Assembly (NCBI RefSeq): GCF_000426385.1
Contig: NZ_AUFG01000015.1
Coordinates: forward strand, 1 to 64,000
DNA length: 64,000 nucleotides
From: Arsenicicoccus bolidensis DSM 15745
GTDB lineage: Bacteria; Actinomycetota; Actinomycetes; Actinomycetales; Dermatophilaceae
Reading direction: 5' to 3'
Shown: in pieces, positions 14,488 through 22,677 of the stretch
Layout of the letters: every line of letters begins with the position of its first letter
How positions within the stretch are numbered: position 1 is the first letter of the stretch
Made by a program: the position numbers and the translations under genes
Notes under the pieces: model-generated
What the model was told of the DNA's origin: nothing
The model's input: the letters and a program-made list of their open reading frames with translations, nothing else
The model's database searches: none

Positions 14488-16985
14488 CAGCCCTGCACCT
14501 GACGGCCGACCCCCTGGACCGCACCCGCTTCCCCGCCGAGCCGTGGCGGTTCGTCGAGACAGAGTACTCCGGCGAGGACCTCGGCACCACCGAGACGTTG
14601 TTCGCCGTGGGCAACGGCTATCTCGGCATGCGCGGCAACCCGCCCGAGGGGCGCGAGGCGCACACGCACGGCACCTTCATCAACGGCTTCCACGAGACGT
14701 GGGACATCCGGCACGCCGAGCAGGCCTTCGGCTTCGCCAAGGTCGGGCAGACCATCGTCAACGTCCCGGACGCCAAGCTGATGAAGCTCTACATCGACGA
14801 CGAGCCGCTGCTGCTGGCCGTCGCCGACCTCGTGCACTACGAGCGCGCCCTGGACTTCCGGACCGGGATGCAGACCCGCGACATCGAGGTGCGCACCGCC
14901 TCCGGCAAGCGGGTGCGGATCTGCTCGACCCGCATGGTCAGCTTCACCGAGCGCCACCTCGCCCTCATGTCCCTCGAGGTGACCCTGCTCGAGGGCGACG
15001 CCCCCATCGTCGTGTCCAGCCAGATCATCAACCGGCAGGACGGCAAGGACGAGTACCACGTGCGCGCGGCCGCCATGGGCGAGGGCCACGACCCCCGCAA
15101 GGCGTCGGCCTTCGCGGACCGGGTGCTCGAGCCGCAGTCGCACTGGCACAGCGACCGCCGGATGATCCTCGGCTACCGCACCGCGCAGTCCGGCATGACC
15201 CTCGCCGTCGGTGCGGACCACACCATCGAGACCGAGGCGGCATACGAGGAGCTCATCGACAGCGACCAGGACCGCGGCCGCAAGATCTATCGCGTCGACG
15301 CCAAGCAGGGCCAGACGGTCACGATCACCAAGGCCGTCAGCTATCACACGTCGCGCGGCGTCCCCGTGCGCGAGCTCGTCGACCGGTGCCGCCGCACGCT
15401 GGACCGGGTGCGCGAGAACGGCACCGACCACTACGTCGAGCAGCAGCGCGCGTGGATGGAGCGCTACTGGGCCAACACCGACGTCGAGATCGAGGGTCAC
15501 CCGGCCCTGCAGCAGGCCATCCGGTGGAGCCTCTACCAGCTGGCCCAGGCCTCGGCCCGCGCCGACCAGATGGGCATCGCCGCCAAGGGCGTCACCGGGT
15601 CCGGCTACGAGGGCCACTACTTCTGGGACACCGAGGTCTACGTCGTCCCGTTCCTCACCTACACCTCCCCCGAGGTGGCGCGCAACGCCCTGCGGGCCCG
15701 CGTGCAGATGCTCCCCAAGGCCCGCGAGCGCGCCCGCGACCTGTCGCAGCGCGGAGCGCTGTTCCCCTGGCGGACGATCAACGGCGAGGAGGCCTCGGCC
15801 TACTACGCCGCGGGCACGGCGCAGTACCACATCGACGCCGACGTGGCCTTCGCGTTCAGCAAGTTCCACGACGTCACGGGCGACGTGGGCTTCATGGCCC
15901 GCGACGGCATCGACGTGCTCGTCGAGACGGCCCGCATGTGGGCCGACCTGGGCTTCTGGCGCGAGAACGGCAAGCGCACCTTCGAGATCCACGGGGTCAC
16001 CGGCCCGGACGAGTACACCACCGTGGTCAACAACAACCTCTTCACCAATGTCATGGCACGCGACAACCTGGAGCGGGCTGCCCGCGCGGTCCGTGAGCTG
16101 CAGGAGAACGACCCCTCCGGCCATGCCCGCCTCGTGCGTCGGCTCCGGCTGGAGGACGAGGAGATCGTCGAGTGGGAGGCCTGCGCCAAGCACATGGAGA
16201 TCCCCTACGACGACGAGCTGGGCATCCACCCGCAGGACGACCACTTCATCGACCGCGAGGTGTGGGACCTGTCCCGCACCGACCCCGCCCGGCGGCCGCT
16301 GCTCCTGCACTACCACCCGCTCGTGATCTACCGCTTCCAGGTGCTCAAGCAGGCCGACGTCGTGCTGGCGCTGTTCCTGCAGGGCGACCGCTTCTCCCTC
16401 GAGGAGAAGCGCCGCGACTTCGACTACTACGACCCGATCACCACCGGTGACTCGACCCTGTCCGCGGTCGTGCAGTCGATCATCGCGGCCGAGGTCGGGT
16501 ATGCCGACATGGCGCTCAAGTACTTCTACTCCGGGCTGTTCGTCGACCTCGCCGACCTGCACCGCAACACCTCCGACGGCGTCCACATCGCCTCCGCCGG
16601 CGGGGTCTGGAACGCCCTGGTCTATGGCTTCGCCGGCATGCGCGACTACCACGGCGAGCTGTCCTTCGACCCCCGCATGCCCGACGCCTGGCCCCAGCTG
16701 AGCTTCCCGATCCGGGTGCGCGGCACCAGGATCCGCGTCACCGTGCGGCAGGAGTCGATCGCCTTCGAGGTCGAGGAGGGCAACCAGGTCGACCTGTCGG
16801 TCCGTGGTGCGCCGTATGCCGTGACCGCCGGCTCGCCCGTCACCGTCCCGCTCGACGGGCAGGGAGAGCGCCGCGCCAGCCTGCAGGGCTCGCACCCGGT
16901 GATCGGCGACCTGCGCACGGACGGGTCGATCATCTCGGCGGGCGTGCCCGACCCCGACCAGTGGCGGCCCGGCGGCCCTCACTGA
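14484..16985 (+). CDS. GH65 glycoside phosphorylase (maltose/trehalose/kojibiose type)
   Basis: An 833-residue inverting phosphorylase of glycoside hydrolase family 65. It has the N-terminal super-beta-sandwich (ETLFAVGNGYLGMRGN), an (alpha/alpha)6 barrel with the general acid Glu510 in HGVTGPDEYTTVVNNN, the phosphate-loop region HRNTSDGVHIASAGG, and a small C-terminal beta domain. It cleaves an alpha-linked glucose disaccharide with phosphate to give beta-glucose-1-phosphate. Which disaccharide cannot be read confidently. GTG 14484 overlaps the mutase stop (GTGA), so the two are co-translated. No dedicated sugar transporter is adjacent. Confidence 0.94.
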   Translation: MTALHLTADPLDRTRFPAEPWRFVETEYSGEDLGTTETLFAVGNGYLGMRGNPPEGREAHTHGTFINGFHETWDIRHAEQAFGFAKVGQTIVNVPDAKLMKLYIDDEPLLLAVADLVHYERALDFRTGMQTRDIEVRTASGKRVRICSTRMVSFTERHLALMSLEVTLLEGDAPIVVSSQIINRQDGKDEYHVRAAAMGEGHDPRKASAFADRVLEPQSHWHSDRRMILGYRTAQSGMTLAVGADHTIETEAAYEELIDSDQDRGRKIYRVDAKQGQTVTITKAVSYHTSRGVPVRELVDRCRRTLDRVRENGTDHYVEQQRAWMERYWANTDVEIEGHPALQQAIRWSLYQLAQASARADQMGIAAKGVTGSGYEGHYFWDTEVYVVPFLTYTSPEVARNALRARVQMLPKARERARDLSQRGALFPWRTINGEEASAYYAAGTAQYHIDADVAFAFSKFHDVTGDVGFMARDGIDVLVETARMWADLGFWRENGKRTFEIHGVTGPDEYTTVVNNNLFTNVMARDNLERAARAVRELQENDPSGHARLVRRLRLEDEEIVEWEACAKHMEIPYDDELGIHPQDDHFIDREVWDLSRTDPARRPLLLHYHPLVIYRFQVLKQADVVLALFLQGDRFSLEEKRRDFDYYDPITTGDSTLSAVVQSIIAAEVGYADMALKYFYSGLFVDLADLHRNTSDGVHIASAGGVWNALVYGFAGMRDYHGELSFDPRMPDAWPQLSFPIRVRGTRIRVTVRQESIAFEVEEGNQVDLSVRGAPYAVTAGSPVTVPLDGQGERRASLQGSHPVIGDLRTDGSIISAGVPDPDQWRPGGPH

Positions 16986-17055
16986 CCGCGGCACCCGCGG
17001 CGCTGAGAATCGTGCCTTCGTAAGCTCCGAGCGCAGGAACGTCCGGCCGCTGGTT

Positions 17056-17063
17056 GCTACGCT
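17056..17063 (+). promoter_or_regulatory. Extended -10 for leaderless AlkD-like gene
   Basis: TGC-TACGCT (hexamer 17058-17063) is an extended -10; its last base is 7 bp before GTG 17070, so the mRNA should begin at the start codon. Confidence 0.5.
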
Positions 17064-17069
17064 GGAGCC

Positions 17070-17762
17070 GTGAGCGACCCCGACGCCCTGGTCCTCGAGG
17101 TCCGGTCCGTCCTCGCCGCGCACGCAGACCCGGAGCGGGCGGCCGGGCAGCAGCGCTACATGAGGTCGGCGATGCCGTTCCACGGGCTGACCTCGCCGGA
17201 GCGCCGGCACGTGACCCGTCCCGTCCTCGCGGCGCACCGGCTGGCCACGCGCGAGGAGTGGGAGGCGACCGTCCGCCGGTTGTGGGACGAGGCGACCCAC
17301 CGCGAGGAGCGCTACACCGCGATCGAGCTGCTCCGGCACCACGCCTATCGCGAGTGGTGCGACAGCGGCCTGGCTCCCTTGCTCGAGCACCTGATCATGA
17401 CCGGCGCGTGGTGGGACGTCGTCGACGCGACCACGCCGGTGGTCGGCGAGATCCTGCGCGCCGAGCCGGCATTCGCGTCGCGGTTGCGCGCCTGGTCGAC
17501 GTCCGACGACCTCTGGCTGCGCCGCGCCTCGATCATCGGCCAGCTCGACAGCAAGGGACGCACCGACGTCGAGCTCCTGCAGGACTGCCTCGACGCCAAC
17601 CTCGGTGACCGCGAGTTCTTCATCCGCAAGGCCATCGGGTGGGCGCTGCGCCAGCACGCCCGGGTCGACCCCGCCTGGGTGCGGACGTATGTCGCGACCC
17701 GGCGCACCCGCCTGTCCCCGCTCTCGGTCCGCGAGGCCCTCAAGCACCTCGGCGACGCCTGA
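17070..17762 (+). CDS. DNA alkylation repair protein, AlkD-like
   Basis: A 230-residue all-helical HEAT-repeat protein of the AlkC/AlkD family, which excises alkylated bases (3-methyl- and 7-methylpurines). The active-site cluster is visible: Trp114-Trp115-Asp116 in TGAWWDVVDAT, and the Arg pair in LWLRRASIIGQL, followed by EFFIRKAIGWALR. GTG 17070 is set by the leaderless promoter. Another alkylation-repair group lies about 7 kb downstream, but no shared promoter motif is evident beyond the common -10. Confidence 0.92.
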   Translation: MSDPDALVLEVRSVLAAHADPERAAGQQRYMRSAMPFHGLTSPERRHVTRPVLAAHRLATREEWEATVRRLWDEATHREERYTAIELLRHHAYREWCDSGLAPLLEHLIMTGAWWDVVDATTPVVGEILRAEPAFASRLRAWSTSDDLWLRRASIIGQLDSKGRTDVELLQDCLDANLGDREFFIRKAIGWALRQHARVDPAWVRTYVATRRTRLSPLSVREALKHLGDA

Positions 17763-17789
17763 CCCCGTGACCAGGTGGGGCGGCGAGGG

Positions 17790-18278
17790 TCAGCCGGCGA
17801 GGTCGGCGAGGAGGGCATCGCGCTGGTCGGCGGGGATCGCGTCGACGGGCAGCGGGGTGCGGGTGTTGTCGCGGCGCTCCAGGACGAGCACGCCGTCGTC
17901 GGTGACCCGGGCCCGGCGGAAGCGGTCGAGCGGGTGCTCCGTCCCCGAGATGGGGAACCGGACGAGGCGGGCGGGGGCGTCATACCTCAGCGCGAAGCGC
18001 TCCTGCCCCCCGAGGGCCGAGGTGACCCGCCGGCGACGACCGACGTCGGCCGCCACGAGGACCACCGCCAGGATGACGGGCGCCAGGGCCAGCCACCAGG
18101 AGATCGATCCGCCGGAGAGCGCCACGACCACCGCCGCGACGACCGCCAGGACGACGAGCACCACCTCGAAGGCGCGCGCCTTGCGCCGGGTAGGTCCGTC
18201 GATGGCCTCCGCCAGACGCCGGACGAGGTCGGGGGTCGAGGTGACGACCGGTCCGCCGTCGTGGTCCAGGATCTCCAT
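17790..18278 (-). CDS. Two-helix membrane protein, hypothetical
   Basis: A 162-residue protein. A charged N-terminus (VRRLAEAIDGPTRRKARAFE) leads into two adjacent membrane helices (residues about 37-57 and 61-80), then a cytoplasmic beta-rich domain (VTSALGGQERFALRYDAPARLVRFPI...GVLVLERRDNTRTPLPVDAIP). The layout resembles YcxB-like membrane proteins, but I cannot assign a family with certainty. It converges on the AlkD-like gene and is divergent from the flavin reductase gene. Confidence 0.7.
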   Translation of the reverse strand: MEILDHDGGPVVTSTPDLVRRLAEAIDGPTRRKARAFEVVLVVLAVVAAVVVALSGGSISWWLALAPVILAVVLVAADVGRRRRVTSALGGQERFALRYDAPARLVRFPISGTEHPLDRFRRARVTDDGVLVLERRDNTRTPLPVDAIPADQRDALLADLAG

Positions 18279-18327
18279 GGCGGCGACTCTAGCCGGGGCG
18301 GACGGGCGTGGTCCGGCACCGCGGCCC

Positions 18328-18333
18328 TAGGGT
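18328..18333 (+). promoter_or_regulatory. -10 box for leaderless flavin reductase gene
   Basis: TAGGGT ends exactly 7 bp before ATG 18340. No ribosome-binding site is present, consistent with a leaderless message. Confidence 0.4.
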
Positions 18334-18339
18334 GGCGGC

Positions 18340-18969
18340 ATGCGTCACGACTTCCCGGTCCACGGCGAGGGTGCCCTCCCCAACCGCGGCCTCTATCGCC
18401 TGCTGACGTCGGTGATCGTCCCGCGGCCGATCGCCTGGGTTACCTCACGGTCCGCCGCGGGCGTGGACAACCTCGCGCCGCACTCGTTCTACACCGTGTC
18501 GTGCGTGGACCCGGCGATGGTGCAGTTCACCTCGGTGGGGGTCAAGGACACCTTGCGGAACGTCCGTGAGACCGGCGAGTTCGTCGTCCACCTGCTCGGG
18601 GAGCGGCACGTCGAGGTGGGCAACGCGTCGGGGACGGACTACCCGGCGGAGGTGAGCGAGCTCGAGGCGCTCGAGCTCGAGCGGGAGCCCAGCGCCAGCG
18701 TCTCGGTGCCCCGTCTGGCCGCGTCGCCGGTCGCCATCGAGTGCCGGCTGCACGCCGCGGTCACGCTCGGCGACTCCACGGTCGTGATCGGCGCCGTGCA
18801 GCACGTCGCCGTCGACGAGGACGTCCTCGACCTCAGCCGCCCCGACAGCCCGCACGCCCGGATCCGTGACCTCGCGCCCCTCGCCCGCCTCGGCCGGGAC
18901 GAGTGGGGCACGGTGGGGGAGGTGCGCGAGATCAAGCGAATCCCCTACTCGAGCATCAGCGGTCGTTGA
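18340..18969 (+). CDS. Flavin reductase-like FMN-binding protein
   Basis: A 209-residue flavin reductase/split-barrel FMN-binding protein. The N-terminal YRLLTSVIVPRPIAWVTSRSAAGVDNLAPHSFY and the DTLRNVRETGEFVVHLL segment match the flavin-reductase-like domain that binds FMN and dimerises. Members reduce flavins or act as flavoprotein oxidoreductases of uncertain substrate. Its end overlaps the convergent membrane-protein gene by 14 bp. Confidence 0.88.
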   Translation: MRHDFPVHGEGALPNRGLYRLLTSVIVPRPIAWVTSRSAAGVDNLAPHSFYTVSCVDPAMVQFTSVGVKDTLRNVRETGEFVVHLLGERHVEVGNASGTDYPAEVSELEALELEREPSASVSVPRLAASPVAIECRLHAAVTLGDSTVVIGAVQHVAVDEDVLDLSRPDSPHARIRDLAPLARLGRDEWGTVGEVREIKRIPYSSISGR

Positions 18970-20032
18970 CGCGGCCGGACGTCAGCAGCTCGCGGTAGCG
19001 CCAGCAGACGCGCACCGCCTCGACGACGAGGACCAGCAGGAGCAGGCTCCGCCACCCGATCGTCCAGGCGGACTCGCCACCGAGGCCGGCGTCGACGAGC
19101 AGCCACACCCAGATCCCGAGCAGCGCGAGCCGGGCGACGATGCCGCGCCGGGCCCGCACGCGGGGGTCGCGAGCGATCCGCTGGGCATAGGCGCCGGGGG
19201 TCCCGAACTCGTCGTCCAGGGTCGAGCCCGCCTGCGCGGCATGGGCTCGCGCCTCCTCGGTGATGGTGCGGACGCGGTCCTCCGTCACGTCTCCCCGGGA
19301 CCGGAGGACGCGGGCCAGCTCGGCGGTCCAGTCGTCGTCGTCCAGCCGACGACGGCTCGCGCGCGTGGCAGCGGGAGCGTCGGGGACGACCTTGCCCAGC
19401 ACCCAGGCGAGCCCGGCGTATCCGGCCAGCAGCGGGACGAACCACAGGACGGACGCGTGGGCGATCGGGTGGGGGTTGCCGGTCGCGAAGACCAGGGCGA
19501 TCGCCACGGCGCAGACGAGCAGCGTCGCGATCGCCCCGGCCGCAGCGACCGCCACGCGGCGACGGCGCAGGAGCCGCTCGTAGGTCCACAGGCTGAGGAG
19601 AGCTGCGGCGGAGATCGTGAACGGCATGGTGACCAGGCCGATCGTGTAGGTCACCTGCCACTCCCCGGACAGCGCGTGCACGACGCCCAGCAGGAGCGTG
19701 AGGACGACGGCGCCCACCGAGGCGATGAGCGGGACGTCCCGCAGCTGCGCCCCGCTGTCGTCGGTGACGTCCGAGCCCTCCTCGGCCCACCGCGCCCGCT
19801 GCTCCTCGGCCCACTCGTCCGCCGACCCGTACAGCTCCTCCGGCCCCTCCCCGGACTCCCGGACCAGGTCGAGCGCCTGGTCCAGCGCCCGGGCCGCCGC
19901 GCTCGACCGGACGTCGTCGCGAAAGAGGCGGTAGTACGCCCGCTCCGCCCAGGCCCGGTCGTCGGCGCTCCCCCGCGCCTCGCGGAAGCCGTCGAGGACG
20001 GCCAGGACGTCGGGCTGCTGCGTGCTGCTCAT
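18956..20032 (-). CDS. Multi-helix membrane protein paired with PadR regulator
   Basis: A 358-residue protein. A cytoplasmic N-terminal region (about residues 1-100, acidic) precedes four helices (near 105-125, 132-150, 160-180 and 190-210). A charged loop with an EDRVRTITEEARAHAAQAG segment follows, and two final helices. Its ATG overlaps the PadR stop codon (ATGA at 20029-20032), so it is translated after the regulator. PadR genes are often followed by such DUF1700-like membrane proteins; the exact family is not certain. Likely role: membrane sensor or effector controlled by PadR. Confidence 0.75.
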   Translation of the reverse strand: MSSTQQPDVLAVLDGFREARGSADDRAWAERAYYRLFRDDVRSSAAARALDQALDLVRESGEGPEELYGSADEWAEEQRARWAEEGSDVTDDSGAQLRDVPLIASVGAVVLTLLLGVVHALSGEWQVTYTIGLVTMPFTISAAALLSLWTYERLLRRRRVAVAAAGAIATLLVCAVAIALVFATGNPHPIAHASVLWFVPLLAGYAGLAWVLGKVVPDAPAATRASRRRLDDDDWTAELARVLRSRGDVTEDRVRTITEEARAHAAQAGSTLDDEFGTPGAYAQRIARDPRVRARRGIVARLALLGIWVWLLVDAGLGGESAWTIGWRSLLLLVLVVEAVRVCWRYRELLTSGRVNDR

Positions 20033-20373
20033 CGTTCCCCCTTGGTGGCGAGCCGCACGAGGGTGGCCTGCAGGTCACCCAGCGCGGCGAGGTCGTCGGC
20101 GAGACGGGCCGTCCCCTGCTCGGTCAGCGTGTAGCTGCGCCGACCGGGCCCGCTCTCGCCGGGGGTCCACGTGGTCGTGACGTCGCCCCGCTCCTCGAGC
20201 CGGGCGAGCACGGGATAGAGCGAACCCCCCTTGAGACGGCCGAGCCCCGCGGCCTCCAGCGACGCCGCGATGGCGTAGCCGTGCCCCGGTCCGGCGCTGA
20301 GCACGCCCAGGATCGCGGGCTCCAGGAGGGCCCGCACCCAGGGGAGCGGCCAGCGCGAGATGTCGTCCGTCAC
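20029..20373 (-). CDS. PadR-family transcriptional regulator
   Basis: A 114-residue PadR-like winged-helix repressor: LLEPAILGVLSAGPGHGYAIAASLEAAGLGRLKGGSLYPVLARLEERGDV holds the HTH and wing, followed by RRSYTLTEQGTARL and a short dimerisation helix. GTG 20373 is the only good start and overlaps one half of a palindromic operator, so the protein very likely represses its own operon. It is co-transcribed with the membrane protein downstream. Confidence 0.92.
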   Translation of the reverse strand: MTDDISRWPLPWVRALLEPAILGVLSAGPGHGYAIAASLEAAGLGRLKGGSLYPVLARLEERGDVTTTWTPGESGPGRRSYTLTEQGTARLADDLAALGDLQATLVRLATKGER

Positions 20374-20403
20374 GTATCTAAGTACACGTCATATCTAGAT
20401 ACG
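20373..20403. promoter_or_regulatory. PadR operator palindromes
   Basis: CGTATCTA (20373-20380) and TAGATACG (20396-20403) form a perfect 8-bp inverted repeat with a 15-bp spacer. The right half is part of the symmetrical 10-mer TATCTAGATA (20392-20401). This AT-rich cluster overlaps the padR start codon. PadR proteins commonly bind such ATCTAGAT-type palindromes. Confidence 0.65.
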
Positions 20404-20440
20404 ACGCAACCCCTGCCGTGCCGCAGCGCGCGGACGGGTG

Positions 20441-21310
20441 TCAGGCCTCGAGCGTGGCCACGAGGTGGATCGTGTCGGGCTTCCTGGTCCCACGCAGCGC
20501 CGCGACCTGCGCGCTGCCCGAGCGGTCCACGACGAGGTCCACGGTGGTCGGCAGCAGCACCGGCTTGCGGAACCACACGTGCGACCGGCTCGGGCCGGTG
20601 CTCTGCGGACCGAGCGCGGCGATGGTGCGCGCGCCGGTCCACATGCCGTGCGCGATGGCCCTCGGGAAGCCCATCGCCCTGGCCGTCAGCAGGTGCAGGT
20701 GGATCGGGTTGACGTCCCCGGACACCGCGGCATAGCGGCGGCCCAGGTCGTCGGCCAGCCTCCACCGGGCGCACGGGTCTCCAGCCGGTATGCCGGGGGC
20801 CGCGGCGCCACGCGGGGCGTCGGCCTGGCCGGCCCCGCGCTGCAGGTAGGTGCTGGTCTCCTGCCAGACGGCCTCGCCGTCGACCTCCACGAGCGTCACC
20901 AGGTCGACGAGCCGCCCCTTGGTGTGCGGGCGCAGCGACTCGGCCCACACGGTGACGTCGTAGGCCTGGTCGGCGTGCAGGGTGCGGTGCACGGTCGTGG
21001 CGTTCTCGACGTGCACGAGGCCCGGCATGGGCAGGGGGAAGTCCTTGTCGGACATGATCTTTGCGGCCAGGGGGAAGCCCAGCAGGTGCGGGTAGGCGTG
21101 CGGCAGGACGTCACCGCCCGCCGCCCCCACGAGCCGCTGGTAGTCCGCGAGGTGACCGCGGTCGACCTGCACCCCGCGGCGCACCAGGCGTCGGGTGCTC
21201 AGGTCGCCGCCGCGCCCCTTGGCGGTGAGGGCGCCGCGCACGAGTGAGCGCACCAGAGAGGGGGACTCGCGGATCTCCTCGGTGGCGACGGTGGGCTGGT
21301 CGGTCGTCAT
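20441..21310 (-). CDS. MaoC-like (3R)-hydroxyacyl-thioester dehydratase, HtdX-like
   Basis: A 289-residue double-hotdog protein. The C-terminal hotdog has the hydratase-2 signature YAAVSGDVNPIHLH...GFPRAIAHGMWT, with the catalytic Asp and His. The N-terminal hotdog (VENATTVHRTLHADQAYDVTVWAESLRPHTKGRLVDLVT) lacks it. Together with the FabG4-like reductase and FadA2-like thiolase immediately upstream on the same strand, it mirrors the mycobacterial htdX-fabG4-fadA2 arrangement. A role in acyl-CoA or acyl-ACP chain modification is therefore likely. Eight bp separate it from the reductase gene. Confidence 0.9.
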   Translation of the reverse strand: MTTDQPTVATEEIRESPSLVRSLVRGALTAKGRGGDLSTRRLVRRGVQVDRGHLADYQRLVGAAGGDVLPHAYPHLLGFPLAAKIMSDKDFPLPMPGLVHVENATTVHRTLHADQAYDVTVWAESLRPHTKGRLVDLVTLVEVDGEAVWQETSTYLQRGAGQADAPRGAAAPGIPAGDPCARWRLADDLGRRYAAVSGDVNPIHLHLLTARAMGFPRAIAHGMWTGARTIAALGPQSTGPSRSHVWFRKPVLLPTTVDLVVDRSGSAQVAALRGTRKPDTIHLVATLEA

Positions 21311-21317
21311 CCGGCCC

Positions 21318-22676
21318 TCACGCCCCGATCATGTTCTGGCCGCACACGCGGACGACCTGGCCGGTGACCCCGGCCGACGCGGGCTGGACCAGCCAGGCGA
21401 TCGTGTCGGCGACGTCGACGGGCAGGCCGCCCTGCTGCAGCGAGGACAGGCGGCGGGCCGCCTCGCGCGTGGCGAACGGCATCTTGCCCGTCATCTCGGT
21501 CTCGATGAGGCCGGGGGCGACGCCGTTGACGGTGATGCCGCGCTCGGCGACCTGCGGGGCGAGGGCGCCGACGAGGCCGATGATCGCGGCCTTGGTGGCC
21601 GAGTAGTTGGTCTGGCCGCGGTTGCCCGCGAAGCCGGACTGCGAGGACAGGCACACCATGCGGCCGCCGTCACCCAGGCCGTCGGAGCCGAGGAGGGTCT
21701 CGTTCATCTGCACGATCGAGGCGAGGTTGACGGCCATCACGCTGTCCCACCGGGACTCGTCCATGTTGACGAAGAGCTTGTCGCGGGTGATGCCGGCGTT
21801 GTGCACCACGATGTCGAGCCCGCCGTGACGGCCGCGAGCGTGGTCGAGGATGCGGCGGCCGGCGTCCTCGGCCGTGACGTCGAGCTGCAGCGCCGTGCCA
21901 CCGACCTCGCCGGCGACCTGCGCGAGAGCCTCGCCGGCCGCGGGCACGTCGACGCACACGACCGTGGCGCCGTCGCGGTGCAGGGTGCGCGCGATGGCCG
22001 CGCCGATGCCTCGCGCCGCGCCGGTCACGACGGCGACCTGGCCGTCGAGAGGACGGTCGACCGTCGGGTTGGCCTGCGCCGCAGCGCTGCTCACCCGCAC
22101 GGGCTGCCCGTCGACGAACGCCGACCGGCCGGAGAGGAAGAACCGCACGGCCTCGCCGACGTTGGCGCGAGCCTGCTCGGACACCTCTCCCTCCGAGACC
22201 GGCCCGAGGACGAGGTTGGCCGTGGCGCCGGCGCGCAGCTCCTTGGCCAGGGAGCGGGTGAACCCGTCAAGGGCGCGCTGGGTCGCCACCTGCACGGGGT
22301 CGGTGAGCTGCGTGTGGTCCGTGCCGATCACGACGACGCGGGCGTTGCGGCCGAGCCGCTTGACGGCCGGGGCACCCAGCTCGCGCAGCGCGGCGAGGTC
22401 GGCAGGGTGACGCGCGTCCGACAGGTCGAGCACGACGCCACCGAGGCGACCGTCGCCCAGCTCCTCCAGCGAGTCCACCACGGACACGGCGGCGTTGGTG
22501 AGCAGGGAGCGCACGCTCGCGACATACGAGCCCGTCCCCGCCACGAGCACCGGTGACTCGCAGAGGATCTGGCCCGGCTCGTAGCGCCGCAGGCGCACGG
22601 GGGCGGGCAGGCCGAGCCGCTTGGCGACGTTCTTGCCGAAGGGCGTGTTGATGAAGTCGGAGTACTGGTCGGCCAT
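21318..22676 (-). CDS. fabG4: High-molecular-weight 3-oxoacyl-ACP/CoA reductase, FabG4-like
   Basis: A 452-residue short-chain dehydrogenase with an extra N-terminal domain, the hallmark of high-molecular-weight FabG (FabG4). Residues 1-205 form a degenerate Rossmann/flavodoxin-like domain. Residues from about 210 are a classical SDR with VTGAARGIGAAIA (cofactor loop), NAGI, catalytic Ser in SSQSGFAG, Tyr358 and Lys362 (NYSATKAA) and the PGLIETEMTGK loop. It reduces 3-oxoacyl thioesters using NAD(P)H. ATG 22676 lies one base after the thiolase stop codon, so translation is coupled. Confidence 0.92.
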   Translation of the reverse strand: MADQYSDFINTPFGKNVAKRLGLPAPVRLRRYEPGQILCESPVLVAGTGSYVASVRSLLTNAAVSVVDSLEELGDGRLGGVVLDLSDARHPADLAALRELGAPAVKRLGRNARVVVIGTDHTQLTDPVQVATQRALDGFTRSLAKELRAGATANLVLGPVSEGEVSEQARANVGEAVRFFLSGRSAFVDGQPVRVSSAAAQANPTVDRPLDGQVAVVTGAARGIGAAIARTLHRDGATVVCVDVPAAGEALAQVAGEVGGTALQLDVTAEDAGRRILDHARGRHGGLDIVVHNAGITRDKLFVNMDESRWDSVMAVNLASIVQMNETLLGSDGLGDGGRMVCLSSQSGFAGNRGQTNYSATKAAIIGLVGALAPQVAERGITVNGVAPGLIETEMTGKMPFATREAARRLSSLQQGGLPVDVADTIAWLVQPASAGVTGQVVRVCGQNMIGA

Positions 22677-22677
22677 C

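Noticed and set aside
13950-17747. 1265-residue minus-strand open frame
   Set aside because: It is antisense to the mutase, GH65 and AlkD-like genes, all of which carry clear catalytic motifs. Its own product is low-complexity Arg/Ala/Gly/Val-rich with no domain; such long shadow frames are expected where third codon positions are nearly all G or C.
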